A DNA stretch of 52,029 bases from Brevundimonas sp. (GTDB lineage Bacteria; Pseudomonadota; Alphaproteobacteria; Caulobacterales; Caulobacteraceae), in assembly GCA_004296955.1 (NCBI GenBank), contig SCVB01000041.1:1-52029 (forward strand), given 5' to 3'. The translations under genes were made by a program, and so were the position numbers. This document shows, piece after piece, positions 10,554 through 20,008 of the stretch; the first letter of the stretch is position 1; each line of letters starts with the position of its first letter. The notes beneath the pieces were generated by a model. It saw nothing but the letters and a program-made list of their open reading frames with translations. It had not been told where the DNA came from and did no database searches.

Positions 10554-11548
10554 GGGTGAACCTCCGCGATCCGGGACTGGAACCAGGCCACGGCGATTTC
10601 ATGGTTGGGACTGAGCACGCCGCGATCATAGGCCCCCGCCGACAGATTGCGCTGCACCGCCTCGCAGATGGCGGCGTCTTCGGCGGTCAGGCGATCCGAG
10701 GCGGTCAGCGCCTCTCCCAGCGCGTCTTCGCCGCCGTCGTTAAGGAACAGATAGTCCAGCCGCGTCCGGCCCGGCCCGACGGGCGTCATCCGCTCGATCA
10801 TGGCCCCGTCGCGATAGACGTTGACGCCGAGATTGGGCCACAGCCAGCCCCAGACGCCGGCCTGCGGTCCGTCGTTCACCCCAACCGCCTCCTGCAGCAC
10901 CAGGTCGCCCTCGACCCGCACCCGGTATTCGGCCGCGCCCAGTTCGTCGGCCAGCACCGGGTGGACCGAACCGATGTGGTAACCCTCGAGATAATTCTCG
11001 GCATAGGTCTTCCAGTCGCAGGCCAGGTCGTGCGAACGGCGCAGGGCCGGCGCGGCGAAGTCCAGACCGCGTCCGCCCAGGAGCGCCTCAAGCGGGGCCA
11101 CGTGATCCGCCAGCGGCGGCGCGTCTGCGTCCATCGTCGCGAACGCCAGACCGCGCCAGATCTCGAGCCGCAGCCCCAGCAGGCCGAACGCCCGCGGATC
11201 GAAGCCGTCGGCCGCGCCGAAGCCGGTCGCGGCGCGCAGCCGTCCATCCAGCGCATAGCGCCAGCCGTGGTAGGCGCACACCAGTTCGCCGTCGCAGTGT
11301 CCGCGCGCGCCGTCGACCAGCGGACCGGCGCGGTGGCGGCAGACGTTGTGGAAGGCGCGCAGGATTCCGTCCTTGCCGCGCACGGCCAGCAGGCGATGGC
11401 CGGCGATGTCGGTCGCGATCCAGTCGCCGGGCGCGGGCGCCTCGGCTTCATGCCCGACGAACAGCCAGGCGCGGCCGAACACGGCGGTCCGCTCGCGCGC
11501 CCAGGCGTCGGGGCAGCCGTAGAGATGGGCGGGAAGGGTGGCCTGCAT
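10550..11548 (-). CDS. Rieske non-heme iron ring-hydroxylating oxygenase, alpha subunit
   Basis: 332 aa. The Rieske [2Fe-2S] ligands are Cys70/His72 (NVCRHRAG) and Cys91/His94 (CAYHGW). The mononuclear iron site is in YAENYLEGYHIGSVHP with His191 and His196; the acidic third ligand is probably Asp in the C-terminal AEDAAICEAVQ helix. It is shorter than classic aromatic dioxygenase alpha subunits and no beta subunit or reductase is adjacent, which fits the smaller group that oxidises quaternary or N-methyl amines. That substrate idea is inference. ATG 11548 is chosen over a TTG four codons upstream. It is the first gene of an overlapping pair with the APC permease. Confidence 0.9.
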   Translation of the reverse strand: MQATLPAHLYGCPDAWARERTAVFGRAWLFVGHEAEAPAPGDWIATDIAGHRLLAVRGKDGILRAFHNVCRHRAGPLVDGARGHCDGELVCAYHGWRYALDGRLRAATGFGAADGFDPRAFGLLGLRLEIWRGLAFATMDADAPPLADHVAPLEALLGGRGLDFAAPALRRSHDLACDWKTYAENYLEGYHIGSVHPVLADELGAAEYRVRVEGDLVLQEAVGVNDGPQAGVWGWLWPNLGVNVYRDGAMIERMTPVGPGRTRLDYLFLNDGGEDALGEALTASDRLTAEDAAICEAVQRNLSAGAYDRGVLSPNHEIAVAWFQSRIAEVHP

Positions 11549-11590
11549 GGCGGGGATCAAGGCCCCGGCCCGATCGCGCCGTCAACCGTC

Positions 11591-12403
11591 TCAGATCGTG
11601 ATCGCCTCCATGCCCGCGAACACGGCATGGGTGGCGCCGGCGGCCTGGGCGGCCAGGCCCCGGTCGGGGCGCAGATTCAGCAACAGGACCTGGGGGCAGG
11701 CCGCGCGCGCCGCCGCGATCAGTTCCGCCGCTCCCAGCCACTCGCGGGGGCTCTCGTGCGCCACGCCGGCGAAGTCGATCGCCAGACATTGGGCCCGGAC
11801 GCCCGCGAGCCGGCCGGCCGCTCCGGCATCGGGGGCGATATGCAGGATGACGCCGAGCGCCGCGGTCTCGAAATGGGAGATGGCCTCGCCGATGGATTCG
11901 GGCGGCGCCTGCTCCAGCCCGCCCATGACCTCGACCAGCAGCGTGCCGGGCGCGGCGCCGTGCTGGAGCTCCGCGCAGAGCAGGGCGAAGCGCCCGCCGC
12001 TCGACGCCACCGTGCGCCAGAAGGCCGGCAGGACGCCGCTGTCGTCCGACCCGAGATGCAGCAGATCGAGGCCGTGGTTCAGGGTCTGGAGGTCGATCCG
12101 CTTGAGGTCCATCGGCTCCAGCGTGCGGCGCCCGAGGGCGGCCAGGGCGCTCTCGCCCCCGCGGTGGCGCACGGTACGGCGGATTCGCCGGCAGACCGGA
12201 ACCGAACGGCTGAGGTCGAACACGGGCTGGGCGGCCAGCGTCACGGTCAGTTCGCGACGGGCGCGGGTCACCAGGGTGAAGGTCAGGCTTTCGTAGGGGG
12301 CGGCATAGGCGCGGCGCTCGCCAAGCGGCGCGCGCGGCCATTCCCGTGCGTCGTCGTCGATGTCGCCCTGGGTCAGATGGGCGTCGCCCCGGAGTCCAGT
12401 CAT
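11591..12403 (-). CDS. Hypothetical protein with faint EAL-domain resemblance
   Basis: 270 aa, no signal or membrane span. Not confidently recognised. Several segments follow the pattern of an EAL (c-di-GMP phosphodiesterase) barrel: AAQPVFDLSRSVPV resembles the QPIVDL opening, TLLVEVMGGL the acidic strand, and CLAIDFAG the late strand. The EAL triad and other metal ligands are not evident, so if related it would be catalytically dead. The ATG at 12403 follows a strong AAGGAG. The 42-bp gap to the Rieske gene downstream suggests possible co-transcription. Confidence 0.65.
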   Translation of the reverse strand: MTGLRGDAHLTQGDIDDDAREWPRAPLGERRAYAAPYESLTFTLVTRARRELTVTLAAQPVFDLSRSVPVCRRIRRTVRHRGGESALAALGRRTLEPMDLKRIDLQTLNHGLDLLHLGSDDSGVLPAFWRTVASSGGRFALLCAELQHGAAPGTLLVEVMGGLEQAPPESIGEAISHFETAALGVILHIAPDAGAAGRLAGVRAQCLAIDFAGVAHESPREWLGAAELIAAARAACPQVLLLNLRPDRGLAAQAAGATHAVFAGMEAITI

Positions 12404-12485
12404 GACCGCTCCTTCAAGCCGGTCGACAAACGAGCCCCCTCGTCTGGCCATTTCGCGCTCAATGTAAAAACACATCGCTGACGAA

Positions 12486-12509
12486 CATGGTCAAACGCCG
12501 TTGACCATG
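12486..12509. promoter_or_regulatory. Inverted repeat between divergent genes
   Basis: CATGGTCAA-ACGCCG-TTGACCATG has perfect nine-base arms with a six-base spacer. It sits in the 177-bp space between the divergent genes at 12403 and 12581, so it is a candidate operator for either or both. No regulator is encoded nearby. Confidence 0.4.
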
Positions 12510-12580
12510 CCGCGTCCCGATCTGGCGCCGCCGGCCCCCGACGGCTTGCGTTCCCCGGTCGGCGTGGGCCAAGAGGCGAC

Positions 12581-13282
12581 ATGAACATCACCACGGTCGG
12601 CCTCGATGCCGACGACACCCTCTGGCACAACGAAACCATATTCCGGCTGACCCACGACCGGTTCGTGGCGCTGCTGGCGGACCATGCCGACCGCGACACC
12701 CTCGAAGCGCGACTGGCCGAAACCGAGAAGCGGAACCTGCGGCTCTACGGCTACGGGGTGAAGGGCTTCACCCTGTCGATGATCGAGACCGCGATGGAGT
12801 TGACCGGCGGCGAAGCCCCCGCCTCCGTCGTCAGGGAGATTCTCGCCGCGGGCCGTGAGATGCTGGCCCATCCCGTCGAGACCCTGCCCGGCGTCGACGA
12901 GGCCCTGGCCGCCCTGTCGGAACGCTATCGCCTCGTCCTGATCACCAAGGGCGACCTGCTGGACCAGGAACGCAAGCTGGCCGCCTCCGGCCTCGGCGAC
13001 CTGTTCGCCGCCGTCGAGATCGTATCGGAAAAGGACCGCGGGACCTATGACCGCATCTTCGCCCGCCACGGGACGGGCGCCGACGAGGCCGTGATGGCCG
13101 GAAACTCGATGAAATCGGATGTGCTGCCGGCCCTGGAGGCCGGGGCCTTCGCCGTGCACATCCCCTACGCCATCACCTGGGCGCACGAACTGGCCGACGC
13201 GCCCGAAACTCATCCGCGCTACGGCGCCCTCGACGGGATCGCGGACCTGCCCGGCTGGATCGATGCGCGGTCGGACGGATAA
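12581..13282 (+). CDS. HAD superfamily hydrolase
   Basis: 233 aa. Motif I is GLDADDTLW with nucleophile Asp9 and acid/base Asp11. The cap region spans about residues 15-105. Motif II is LVLITKGD, motif III the Lys in VSEKDRGTY and motif IV MAGNSMKSDVLPA. The layout fits the subfamily I phosphatases such as YjjG or Gph-like enzymes; the substrate (nucleotide or sugar phosphate) cannot be told. AAGAGG lies just before the ATG. A gap of 113 bp separates it from rraB. Confidence 0.9.
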   Translation: MNITTVGLDADDTLWHNETIFRLTHDRFVALLADHADRDTLEARLAETEKRNLRLYGYGVKGFTLSMIETAMELTGGEAPASVVREILAAGREMLAHPVETLPGVDEALAALSERYRLVLITKGDLLDQERKLAASGLGDLFAAVEIVSEKDRGTYDRIFARHGTGADEAVMAGNSMKSDVLPALEAGAFAVHIPYAITWAHELADAPETHPRYGALDGIADLPGWIDARSDG

Positions 13283-13395
13283 GCGCTTGCTCCCTCGCCG
13301 CGCCGTCTTTAGACGGGCCGCTTAACCGACAACCAGAACCGCCCCGCGCCGGCGTCGCCCGCGTCGGGCCCGCGCGCGCGAGGAGACCAGCCGCC

Positions 13396-13710
13396 TTGAC
13401 CGATGCCGACGTCCCTCACGAAGAGCGCGACGCCATGGTCCGGGCGTCGCTGGCGGCGCATGGCGACAGCGGCGTCACGCCCCGCCACACCCTGTTCTAC
13501 TTCTACGGCGAGGGCGATCACGACGACCTCAACGAGGTGGCCCGTCGGGCCGGCTTCCTGACCCGCGGACAGGACGACTGCACCATTCTCGAAACCACGA
13601 TGGCGGTGGACGAGGCCTCGTTTTCGCCTGTCTCCTCCATGATGCAATCCTGGGCCGCGGCCTTCCAGCTCGACTACGACGGCTGGGAATGCGCGGTCGT
13701 GACGAACTGA
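13396..13710 (+). CDS. RraB-like regulator of ribonuclease E
   Basis: 104 aa. The family features are PRHTLFYFYGEGD near residue 30, a GFLTRGQDD segment and the C-terminal VDEASFSPV...MMQSWAAAF..YDGWECAVV block. In enterics RraB binds RNase E and alters the set of RNAs it cuts; the role in this lineage is inferred. The start is TTG 13396, preceded by AGGAG at 13381-13385; the first in-frame ATG (13435) would remove part of the conserved N-terminus. Only 13 bp separate it from carB, so the two are probably one transcript. Confidence 0.8.
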   Translation: MTDADVPHEERDAMVRASLAAHGDSGVTPRHTLFYFYGEGDHDDLNEVARRAGFLTRGQDDCTILETTMAVDEASFSPVSSMMQSWAAAFQLDYDGWECAVVTN

Positions 13711-13723
13711 GATCTGAACCAGA

Positions 13724-16700
13724 ATGCCCAAGCGCACAGACATCCAGTCGATCCTGATCATCGGCGCCGGCCCGATCGTGATCGGGCAAGCCTGTGAGTT
13801 CGACTATTCGGGGGTTCAGGCGTGCAAGGCGCTGAAGGCCGAGGGCTACCGGGTCATCCTGGTCAACTCGAACCCCGCCACCATCATGACCGACCCGGAG
13901 GTGGCCGACGCCACCTATATCGAGCCGATCACGCCGGAGTTCGTCGAACGGATCATCGCGAAAGAGCGGCCTGACGCCCTGCTGCCGACCATGGGCGGCC
14001 AGACGGCGCTGAACACGGCCTTGGCGCTGGACGCCTCGGGCGCGCTGAAGAAGTGGGGCGTTGAGATGATCGGCGCGAAAGCCGACGTCATCGACAAGGC
14101 TGAGGACCGCCAGAAATTCCGCGACGCCATGGACAAGCTGGGCCTCGAAAGCCCCCGCTCCAAGGCCATCCATCACATCGACGAGGCCGAGGACGCCCTG
14201 GCCTTCGTCGGCCTGCCCGCCATCGTCCGCCCGTCCTTCACCCTCGCCGGCACCGGCGGCGGCATCGCCTACAATGTCGAGGAATACCGCGAGATCGTGG
14301 AGCGCGGCCTGGACCTGTCGCCGACCACCGAGGTTCTGGTCGAGGAAAGCGTGCTGGGCTGGAAGGAGTATGAGATGGAGGTCGTCCGCGACAAGGCGGA
14401 CAACTGCATCATCATCTGCTCCATCGAGAACATCGACCCGATGGGGGTGCACACCGGCGACTCCATCACCGTCGCCCCCGCCCTGACGCTGACCGATAAA
14501 GAGTACCAGCGCATGCGCACGGGCTCGATCAACGTCCTGCGCGAGATCGGCGTCGAGACCGGCGGATCGAACGTCCAGTGGGCCATCAACCCCGCCGACG
14601 GCCGCATGGTGGTGATCGAGATGAACCCGCGCGTGTCGCGCTCCTCGGCCCTCGCCTCCAAGGCCACCGGCTTCCCGATCGCCAAGGTCGCAGCGCGTCT
14701 GGCTGTCGGCTACACCCTCGATGAACTGACCAACGACATCACCATGGTCACGCCCGCCTCGTTCGAGCCGAGCATCGACTATGTCGTCACCAAGATCCCG
14801 CGCTTCGCCTTCGAGAAATACCCCGGCGCCGAGGCGACCCTGTCGACCTCGATGAAGTCGGTGGGCGAGGTCATGGCCATCGGCCGGACCTTCCAGGAGT
14901 CGATGCAGAAGGCCCTGCGCGGCCTCGAGACCGGCCTGACCGGCTTCAACGAGATCGAGATCGACGGCGTCGTCGACGTCGAGGACGAGGCCTCGGCCCG
15001 CGCCGCCGTGGTGCGCGCCCTGGGCCAGCCGACGCCCGACCGCATCCTCGTCATCGCCCAGGCCTTCCGCCACGGCCTGTCGGTCGAGGAGGTCAACGCC
15101 GCCTGTTCCTACGAACCGTGGTTCCTGCGCCAGATCGCCGACATCGTGCGCACCGAGGGCCACATCCGGGTCCAGGGCCTGCCGACCGAGCCGACCGATT
15201 TCCGCAAGCTGAAGGCCAAGGGCTTCTCCGACGCCCGCCTCGCCCAGCTGACCGGCCAGACCGAGAAAGCGGTCCGCGCCGCCCGTCGCGGCCTGAACGT
15301 GCGCCCGGTGTTCAAGCGCATCGACACCTGCGCCGCCGAGTTCGCCTCGGCCACGGCCTATATGTATTCGACCTATGAGACCGGCGCCCTCGGCCAGGTT
15401 CCGCAGTGCGAGTCCCAACCGACGGACCGCAAGAAGGCGATCATTCTCGGCGGCGGTCCCAACCGCATCGGGCAAGGGATCGAGTTCGACTACTGCTGCT
15501 GCCACGCAGCCTTCGCCTTCGCCGACATCGGCGTCGAGTCGATCATGGTCAACTGCAACCCCGAGACGGTCTCCACCGACTACGACACCTCCGACCGCCT
15601 GTATTTCGAGCCGCTGACGGCCGAGGACGTGCTGGAGCTGATCGAGGTCGAACGCTCGACCGGAAACCTGATCGGCGTCGTCGTCCAGTTCGGCGGCCAG
15701 ACGCCGCTGAAGCTGGCCCATGCCCTGCACGAGGACGGCGTGCCGATCCTCGGCACCTCGCTGGACTCCATCGACCTGGCCGAGGACCGCGAGCGGTTCC
15801 AGGTCATGCTGCACGATATCGGGCTGATGCAGCCGCCCAACGGCCTGGCGCGCTCGGCCCAGGAGGCCGCCGACAAGGCGGACGAGGTCGGCTACCCCGT
15901 CGTCCTGCGCCCCTCATACGTGCTGGGCGGCCGCGGCATGGTCATCGTCCACGACCGCGAACAGCTGGATCGCTACGTCGGCGAGGCCATGCGGGTGTCG
16001 GGCGACGATCCCGTGCTGATCGACCACTATCTGAACCGCGCCACCGAGGTGGACGTCGACGCCCTGTGCGACGACGAGACGGTGTTCGTCGCCGGGGTGC
16101 TGGAGCATATCGAGGAGGCCGGGGTCCACTCGGGCGACAGCGCCTGCTCCATGCCGCCCTTCTCCCTGTCGGCGGAAATTGTCGCCGAGCTGAAGCGCCA
16201 GACCGAGGCCATGGCCCGCGCCCTGAAGGTGCGCGGCCTGATGAACGTCCAGTTCGCCATCGAGGAGCCGCACAGCGCTGAGCCGCGCATCTTCGTGCTG
16301 GAGGTCAATCCGCGCGCCAGCCGCACCGCCCCCTTCGTGGCCAAGACCATCGGGCAACCCATCGCGTCGATCGCCGCCAAGGTCATGGCCGGCGTGCCCC
16401 TGGCCAGCTTCGGCCTGAAGGATCGGCCCTATGACCATATCGCGGTCAAGGAAGCGGTCTTCCCCTTCGCCCGCTTCGCCGGCGTCGACACCATCCTCGG
16501 CCCCGAGATGCGCTCGACGGGCGAGGTCATGGGTCTGGACTGGAAGCGCGACGGCGAGGCCGACATGGCGCCCGCCTTCGCCCGCGCCTTCGCCAAGTCC
16601 CAGATCGGCGGCGGCACCACCCTGCCCGTCGCCGGCTGCGCCTTCGTCAGCGTCAAGGACGACGACAAACCCTTCATCGCCGAGGCGGTGAAGACGCTGA

Positions 16701-17029
16701 TCGCCGAGGGCTTCTCGATCATCGCCACCGGCGGCACCCACGCCTGGCTGACCGAACAGGGCCTGCCCGTCGGCCATGTGAAGAAGGTGCTGGAGGGCCG
16801 CCCCAACATCGTCGACGCGATGAAGAACGGCGAGGTCCAGCTGGTCTTCAACACCACCGAGGGCAAGCAGGCGCTGCTGGACAGCTTCAGCTTGCGCCGC
16901 ACGGCCCTGATGATGAAGATCCCCTATTACACCACCACCGCGGGCGCCCTTGCGGCGGCCCAGGCGATCGGGGCGATCAAGGCCGGCGAACTGGATGTGC
17001 GGCCGATCCAGGACTACGCGCACGGCTGA
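13724..17029 (+). CDS. carB: Carbamoyl-phosphate synthase large subunit CarB
   Basis: 1101 aa. Two homologous ATP-grasp halves are clear: the first opens with [22 protein letters not shown], and the second (about residue 560) with [21 protein letters not shown]. The first phosphorylates bicarbonate, the second carbamate. An oligomerisation region lies between them. The C-terminal MGS-like allosteric domain (from about residue 960) contains [11 protein letters not shown] and VFNTTEGK. It pairs with CarA to make carbamoyl phosphate. It is slightly longer than the E. coli enzyme, as usual in alphaproteobacteria. Confidence 0.98.
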   Translation: MPKRTDIQSILIIGAGPIVIGQACEFDYSGVQACKALKAEGYRVILVNSNPATIMTDPEVADATYIEPITPEFVERIIAKERPDALLPTMGGQTALNTALALDASGALKKWGVEMIGAKADVIDKAEDRQKFRDAMDKLGLESPRSKAIHHIDEAEDALAFVGLPAIVRPSFTLAGTGGGIAYNVEEYREIVERGLDLSPTTEVLVEESVLGWKEYEMEVVRDKADNCIIICSIENIDPMGVHTGDSITVAPALTLTDKEYQRMRTGSINVLREIGVETGGSNVQWAINPADGRMVVIEMNPRVSRSSALASKATGFPIAKVAARLAVGYTLDELTNDITMVTPASFEPSIDYVVTKIPRFAFEKYPGAEATLSTSMKSVGEVMAIGRTFQESMQKALRGLETGLTGFNEIEIDGVVDVEDEASARAAVVRALGQPTPDRILVIAQAFRHGLSVEEVNAACSYEPWFLRQIADIVRTEGHIRVQGLPTEPTDFRKLKAKGFSDARLAQLTGQTEKAVRAARRGLNVRPVFKRIDTCAAEFASATAYMYSTYETGALGQVPQCESQPTDRKKAIILGGGPNRIGQGIEFDYCCCHAAFAFADIGVESIMVNCNPETVSTDYDTSDRLYFEPLTAEDVLELIEVERSTGNLIGVVVQFGGQTPLKLAHALHEDGVPILGTSLDSIDLAEDRERFQVMLHDIGLMQPPNGLARSAQEAADKADEVGYPVVLRPSYVLGGRGMVIVHDREQLDRYVGEAMRVSGDDPVLIDHYLNRATEVDVDALCDDETVFVAGVLEHIEEAGVHSGDSACSMPPFSLSAEIVAELKRQTEAMARALKVRGLMNVQFAIEEPHSAEPRIFVLEVNPRASRTAPFVAKTIGQPIASIAAKVMAGVPLASFGLKDRPYDHIAVKEAVFPFARFAGVDTILGPEMRSTGEVMGLDWKRDGEADMAPAFARAFAKSQIGGGTTLPVAGCAFVSVKDDDKPFIAEAVKTLIAEGFSIIATGGTHAWLTEQGLPVGHVKKVLEGRPNIVDAMKNGEVQLVFNTTEGKQALLDSFSLRRTALMMKIPYYTTTAGALAAAQAIGAIKAGELDVRPIQDYAHG

Positions 17030-17068
17030 ACCCGTCGTCGCGTTGACCTCCCGCGCTGATTGAGCGAC

Positions 17069-17087
17069 CGTTGAATTCAATCAACGG
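17069..17087. promoter_or_regulatory. Palindrome upstream of the TPR gene
   Basis: CGTTGA-ATTCAA-TCAACG, centred on the perfect 10-mer TTGAATTCAA, lies 12 bp before the ATG of the TPR membrane protein, close to the ribosome binding site. Possible operator or translational hairpin; function unknown. Confidence 0.3.
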
Positions 17088-17098
17088 GGGCGGGATTG

Positions 17099-18994
17099 AT
17101 GACGGATGGCGCGAAAAAGCGGCCTCGCCGTGCGCGGGCGGGTGCGCCGACGACGCCGGATCCCGTCGAGATCGCCATGGAAGCCGAGGCGCGCGGAGAC
17201 GCGCCGGGCGTCGCCACGACGCTCCTGACCGAGAACGTTCGGCTCGTACGCGAACAGATCGGACTGGCCCGCAACGAGCGTTTCCGCAACCAGATCAAGG
17301 CGGTGCGCGACGGCGCCCTGACCCTGCTGGCCTTGGCCGCCGTCGCGACGGTCGGCGTGGTGGTCTGGGACGCGAGACAGGCCGATGGCGTGGTGATCGA
17401 ACCGCTTGCCGTCTCATCCAGCCTGGCGGAAGCCGGCGTCGATGGGGACGCGGTCACGCGCGCCCTGCTGGACCGGCTGGCGGAGATGCAGGCGGCCAGC
17501 GGTTCGACGCGCGCCCAGCGGCGAGCCGTCGGCGGCGGGGACGCGTTCAGCATGGAGATACCGCAAACCGGCCTGTCCGTCTCCGAGGCGCTGCGCTTGC
17601 TGCGACGGCGTATCGGACAGGAAACCGTCGTCACCGGCGAAATCGCGCGGGATGCGACAGGTCGGGAGGTCCTGAACCTGCGCATCGATGGCGTGCCCGC
17701 GACCCTGCCCGCCGGCGACCCGACAACGACGCTCAGCCAGCAGGTCGATCAGGCCGCAGAGGCGGTGTTCGCACACACCGACGCCTATCGTTACGCCGTC
17801 TGGCTGGGCGAGTTTCCCGACCGCGCCCCCGAGGGAGACCGCCTGCTGAACGCCCTGACGCTGCGCGGCGCTCCGGAAGAGCGTGCCTGGGCCTATGTCG
17901 GTCTCTCGGTCTCGGCCCGAGGGAAGGCCCGCTACGATCGGGCGATCGCCTTGTCCCGCGAAGCGATCCGCCTCGATCCGCTGCTCTACAACGCCCACGC
18001 CAATCTGGCCTTCGATCTCGGAACGTTGGGAAACGCGGAGACGGCGCTGCACAGTCACCGCGCGGCCCTGTCGGTCTTGAACAAGGGCGGTTCGCGCTAT
18101 GTCGACACCAACAGCCTGCGCTGGGAAACAGAGCGCGCTATCGCCCTCCTCCTGAACGATTTTGGCGCGGTTCTTGAGATCAGCGAACGCCGGACGGAGC
18201 ATGCGGAGTCCGACGCCGCGGGCATCGAATACGCGGCTGACCGGCGTTCCGCGTTGAATGGCCTGCATGACCTGACCGGCGCATCGCAGGCGGTCGAGAC
18301 TGTTCCGACCGCGGCATCGCCCCTCGACGACATCAACCAGGCGCTGGACCAGATGGAAACCACGCGGGACTGGGGGACCGCGGAGCGGCATCTGGCCGCG
18401 ATCACCGACGACATGCTGCCTCCGGCCTACGCGGCGGTTCTGAATCCGGTCCAGGTCTGGCCGCTCCATGCCTATGTGCTGGCCCGCCTGGGGCGGCTGG
18501 ACGAGGCCCGGGTTCTGGCGGCCAGGTCGTCGACGACCGCGATCGACGCCCTGTACGCCCGTGCCTGGGTGGCGGAACTCGGCGGCCAGCACGGCGAGGC
18601 GGACCGCTGGTTCGCCGCCCTGGTCCGCCGCACGCCGTCGCTGCCAAGGGGCTATTCGGCCTGGGGCGAGGCGAAGCTGGCGCGGGGCGATTTCGACGGC
18701 GCCATCGTCCAGTTCCGCGAGGCGAACCGGAGGGGCCCGAACTGGGCCGATCCGCTGAAATTCCACGGCGACGCGCTGGCGGGCAAGGGCGATCATCGGA
18801 GCGCCGTCGGCAAATATCGCGCCGCCGCCCGGCTGGCGCCGCGCTGGGGGGCGCTGCACCTGGCTTGGGGCCAGGCTCTGGCGGCCCAGGGCCGGGACCA
18901 GGCCGCGCGGGACAAGTATCGCGAGGCGGCAGGGCTCGATCTCTCGGCCGCCGACCGAACCGCCGTGACCCGTCTGCTGGCCGCGAGAGCCTAG
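17099..18994 (+). CDS. Membrane-anchored TPR-repeat protein
   Basis: 631 aa, not assigned to a named family. The basic N-terminus (KKRPRRARAG) is cytoplasmic. A single membrane span follows at about residues 75-95 (ALTLLALAAVATVGVVVW), so the rest is probably periplasmic. The middle segment (about 100-240) has a SEALRLLRRRIG helix and strands ending in QQVDQAAEAVFAHTDAYRYAVWL. The C-terminal half (about 260-630) is helical repeats with TPR features such as YDRAIALSREAIRLDP, FDGAIVQFREANR and HRSAVGKYRAAARLAP. TPR arrays bind partner proteins; the partner is unknown. ATG 17099 follows an in-frame TTG by one codon; GGGGGCGGG is upstream. Confidence 0.82.
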   Translation: MTDGAKKRPRRARAGAPTTPDPVEIAMEAEARGDAPGVATTLLTENVRLVREQIGLARNERFRNQIKAVRDGALTLLALAAVATVGVVVWDARQADGVVIEPLAVSSSLAEAGVDGDAVTRALLDRLAEMQAASGSTRAQRRAVGGGDAFSMEIPQTGLSVSEALRLLRRRIGQETVVTGEIARDATGREVLNLRIDGVPATLPAGDPTTTLSQQVDQAAEAVFAHTDAYRYAVWLGEFPDRAPEGDRLLNALTLRGAPEERAWAYVGLSVSARGKARYDRAIALSREAIRLDPLLYNAHANLAFDLGTLGNAETALHSHRAALSVLNKGGSRYVDTNSLRWETERAIALLLNDFGAVLEISERRTEHAESDAAGIEYAADRRSALNGLHDLTGASQAVETVPTAASPLDDINQALDQMETTRDWGTAERHLAAITDDMLPPAYAAVLNPVQVWPLHAYVLARLGRLDEARVLAARSSTTAIDALYARAWVAELGGQHGEADRWFAALVRRTPSLPRGYSAWGEAKLARGDFDGAIVQFREANRRGPNWADPLKFHGDALAGKGDHRSAVGKYRAAARLAPRWGALHLAWGQALAAQGRDQAARDKYREAAGLDLSAADRTAVTRLLAARA

Positions 18995-19119
18995 TCCTGC
19001 ATTCTCCAAGGCGCCGGCGATGTGCGGCCAATCGCGCCGGCCCACGCCTGAACAATTCTTAACGGGCCATACCGGCGTTCCACGGCTAAGCGTGCCGTGA
19101 AGCTTAACCGGAGCCGCCC

Positions 19120-19989
19120 ATGTCGCATCGTCTGCTGTTCGCTCTCGCCCTGTCGCTGGCCGCCGCCGCGCCCGCCGCGGCCCAGACGCCGCCGGCGCCG
19201 CAACCCGTGCAGCTGCTCAGCGAACGACGCATCGACGAACGACCGGCGCTGATGGTCCTGGGCACGGCGCATCTGGCCAACAACAACGCCGACGTGCTGC
19301 GCACCGAGGTCGACGATGTATTGAGCCCGACCCGGCAGGCGGAGATCGAGGCCGTGGTCGAGGCCCTGGCCCGCTGGCGGCCGACGCGGATCGCCGTCGA
19401 GATCGACACGACCGGCCAGGCGAGGCTGGACCGGCGCTACGCCGACTATCGCGCCGGGACATACGCCCTGACGGCCGGCGAGGTCGACCAGATCGGCCTT
19501 CGGCTGGCGGCCAGGCTCGGGCATGAGCGCGTGTACGCCGTCGACTGGAACGACATGCCGCCCGGCGAGGAAGCGGACTACGACTGGGAGGTGGGAGCGG
19601 CGGCCGCCGGCGAGCAGGCCCGCATGGCCACGCTGCGGAATCCGGCCCGGGGTCAACGCACGACGGACCTGGTCCGGTCCCGGCCCATCCCCGCGTGGCT
19701 GGCGGTGATGAACTCGCCCGAATTCCTGCTGGGCATGCACCGGACCTATTACGAATACGCCCTGCTGGGCGGACCCGAAACCAACCAGGGCGCCAACTGG
19801 GTCGGGGCCTGGCACGGGCGGAACCTCAAGATCTTCGCCAATCTGGTGCGGCTGGCCGACGATCCGGGCGAGCGGGTGCTGGTCATCTACGGCGCCGGGC
19901 ACGCCTTCCTGCTGAACCGGTTCGCGGAGGAGAGCGGGGCGTTCAACGTCGAGCGGCCGGGCGACTGGCTGGCGCCGACCGCCCGCTAG
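19120..19989 (+). CDS. DUF5694 (TraB/EreA-related) exported protein
   Basis: 289 aa with a Sec signal peptide (MSHRLLFALALSLAAAAPAAAQ). The mature protein opens with LMVLGTAHLANNNADV and DVLSPTRQAEIEAVVEAL, then RIAVEIDT, and ends with VIYGAGHAFLLNRF. These Gly-Thr-x-His, Glu and Gly-His elements are the pattern of DUF5694 and the wider TraB/EreA metal-dependent fold. Biochemical function is unknown. It is convergent with the phospholipase gene, 19 bp away. CGGAG lies before the ATG. Confidence 0.82.
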   Translation: MSHRLLFALALSLAAAAPAAAQTPPAPQPVQLLSERRIDERPALMVLGTAHLANNNADVLRTEVDDVLSPTRQAEIEAVVEALARWRPTRIAVEIDTTGQARLDRRYADYRAGTYALTAGEVDQIGLRLAARLGHERVYAVDWNDMPPGEEADYDWEVGAAAAGEQARMATLRNPARGQRTTDLVRSRPIPAWLAVMNSPEFLLGMHRTYYEYALLGGPETNQGANWVGAWHGRNLKIFANLVRLADDPGERVLVIYGAGHAFLLNRFAEESGAFNVERPGDWLAPTAR

Positions 19990-20008
19990 AGCCCCGGCCG
20001 GGCCGGCG

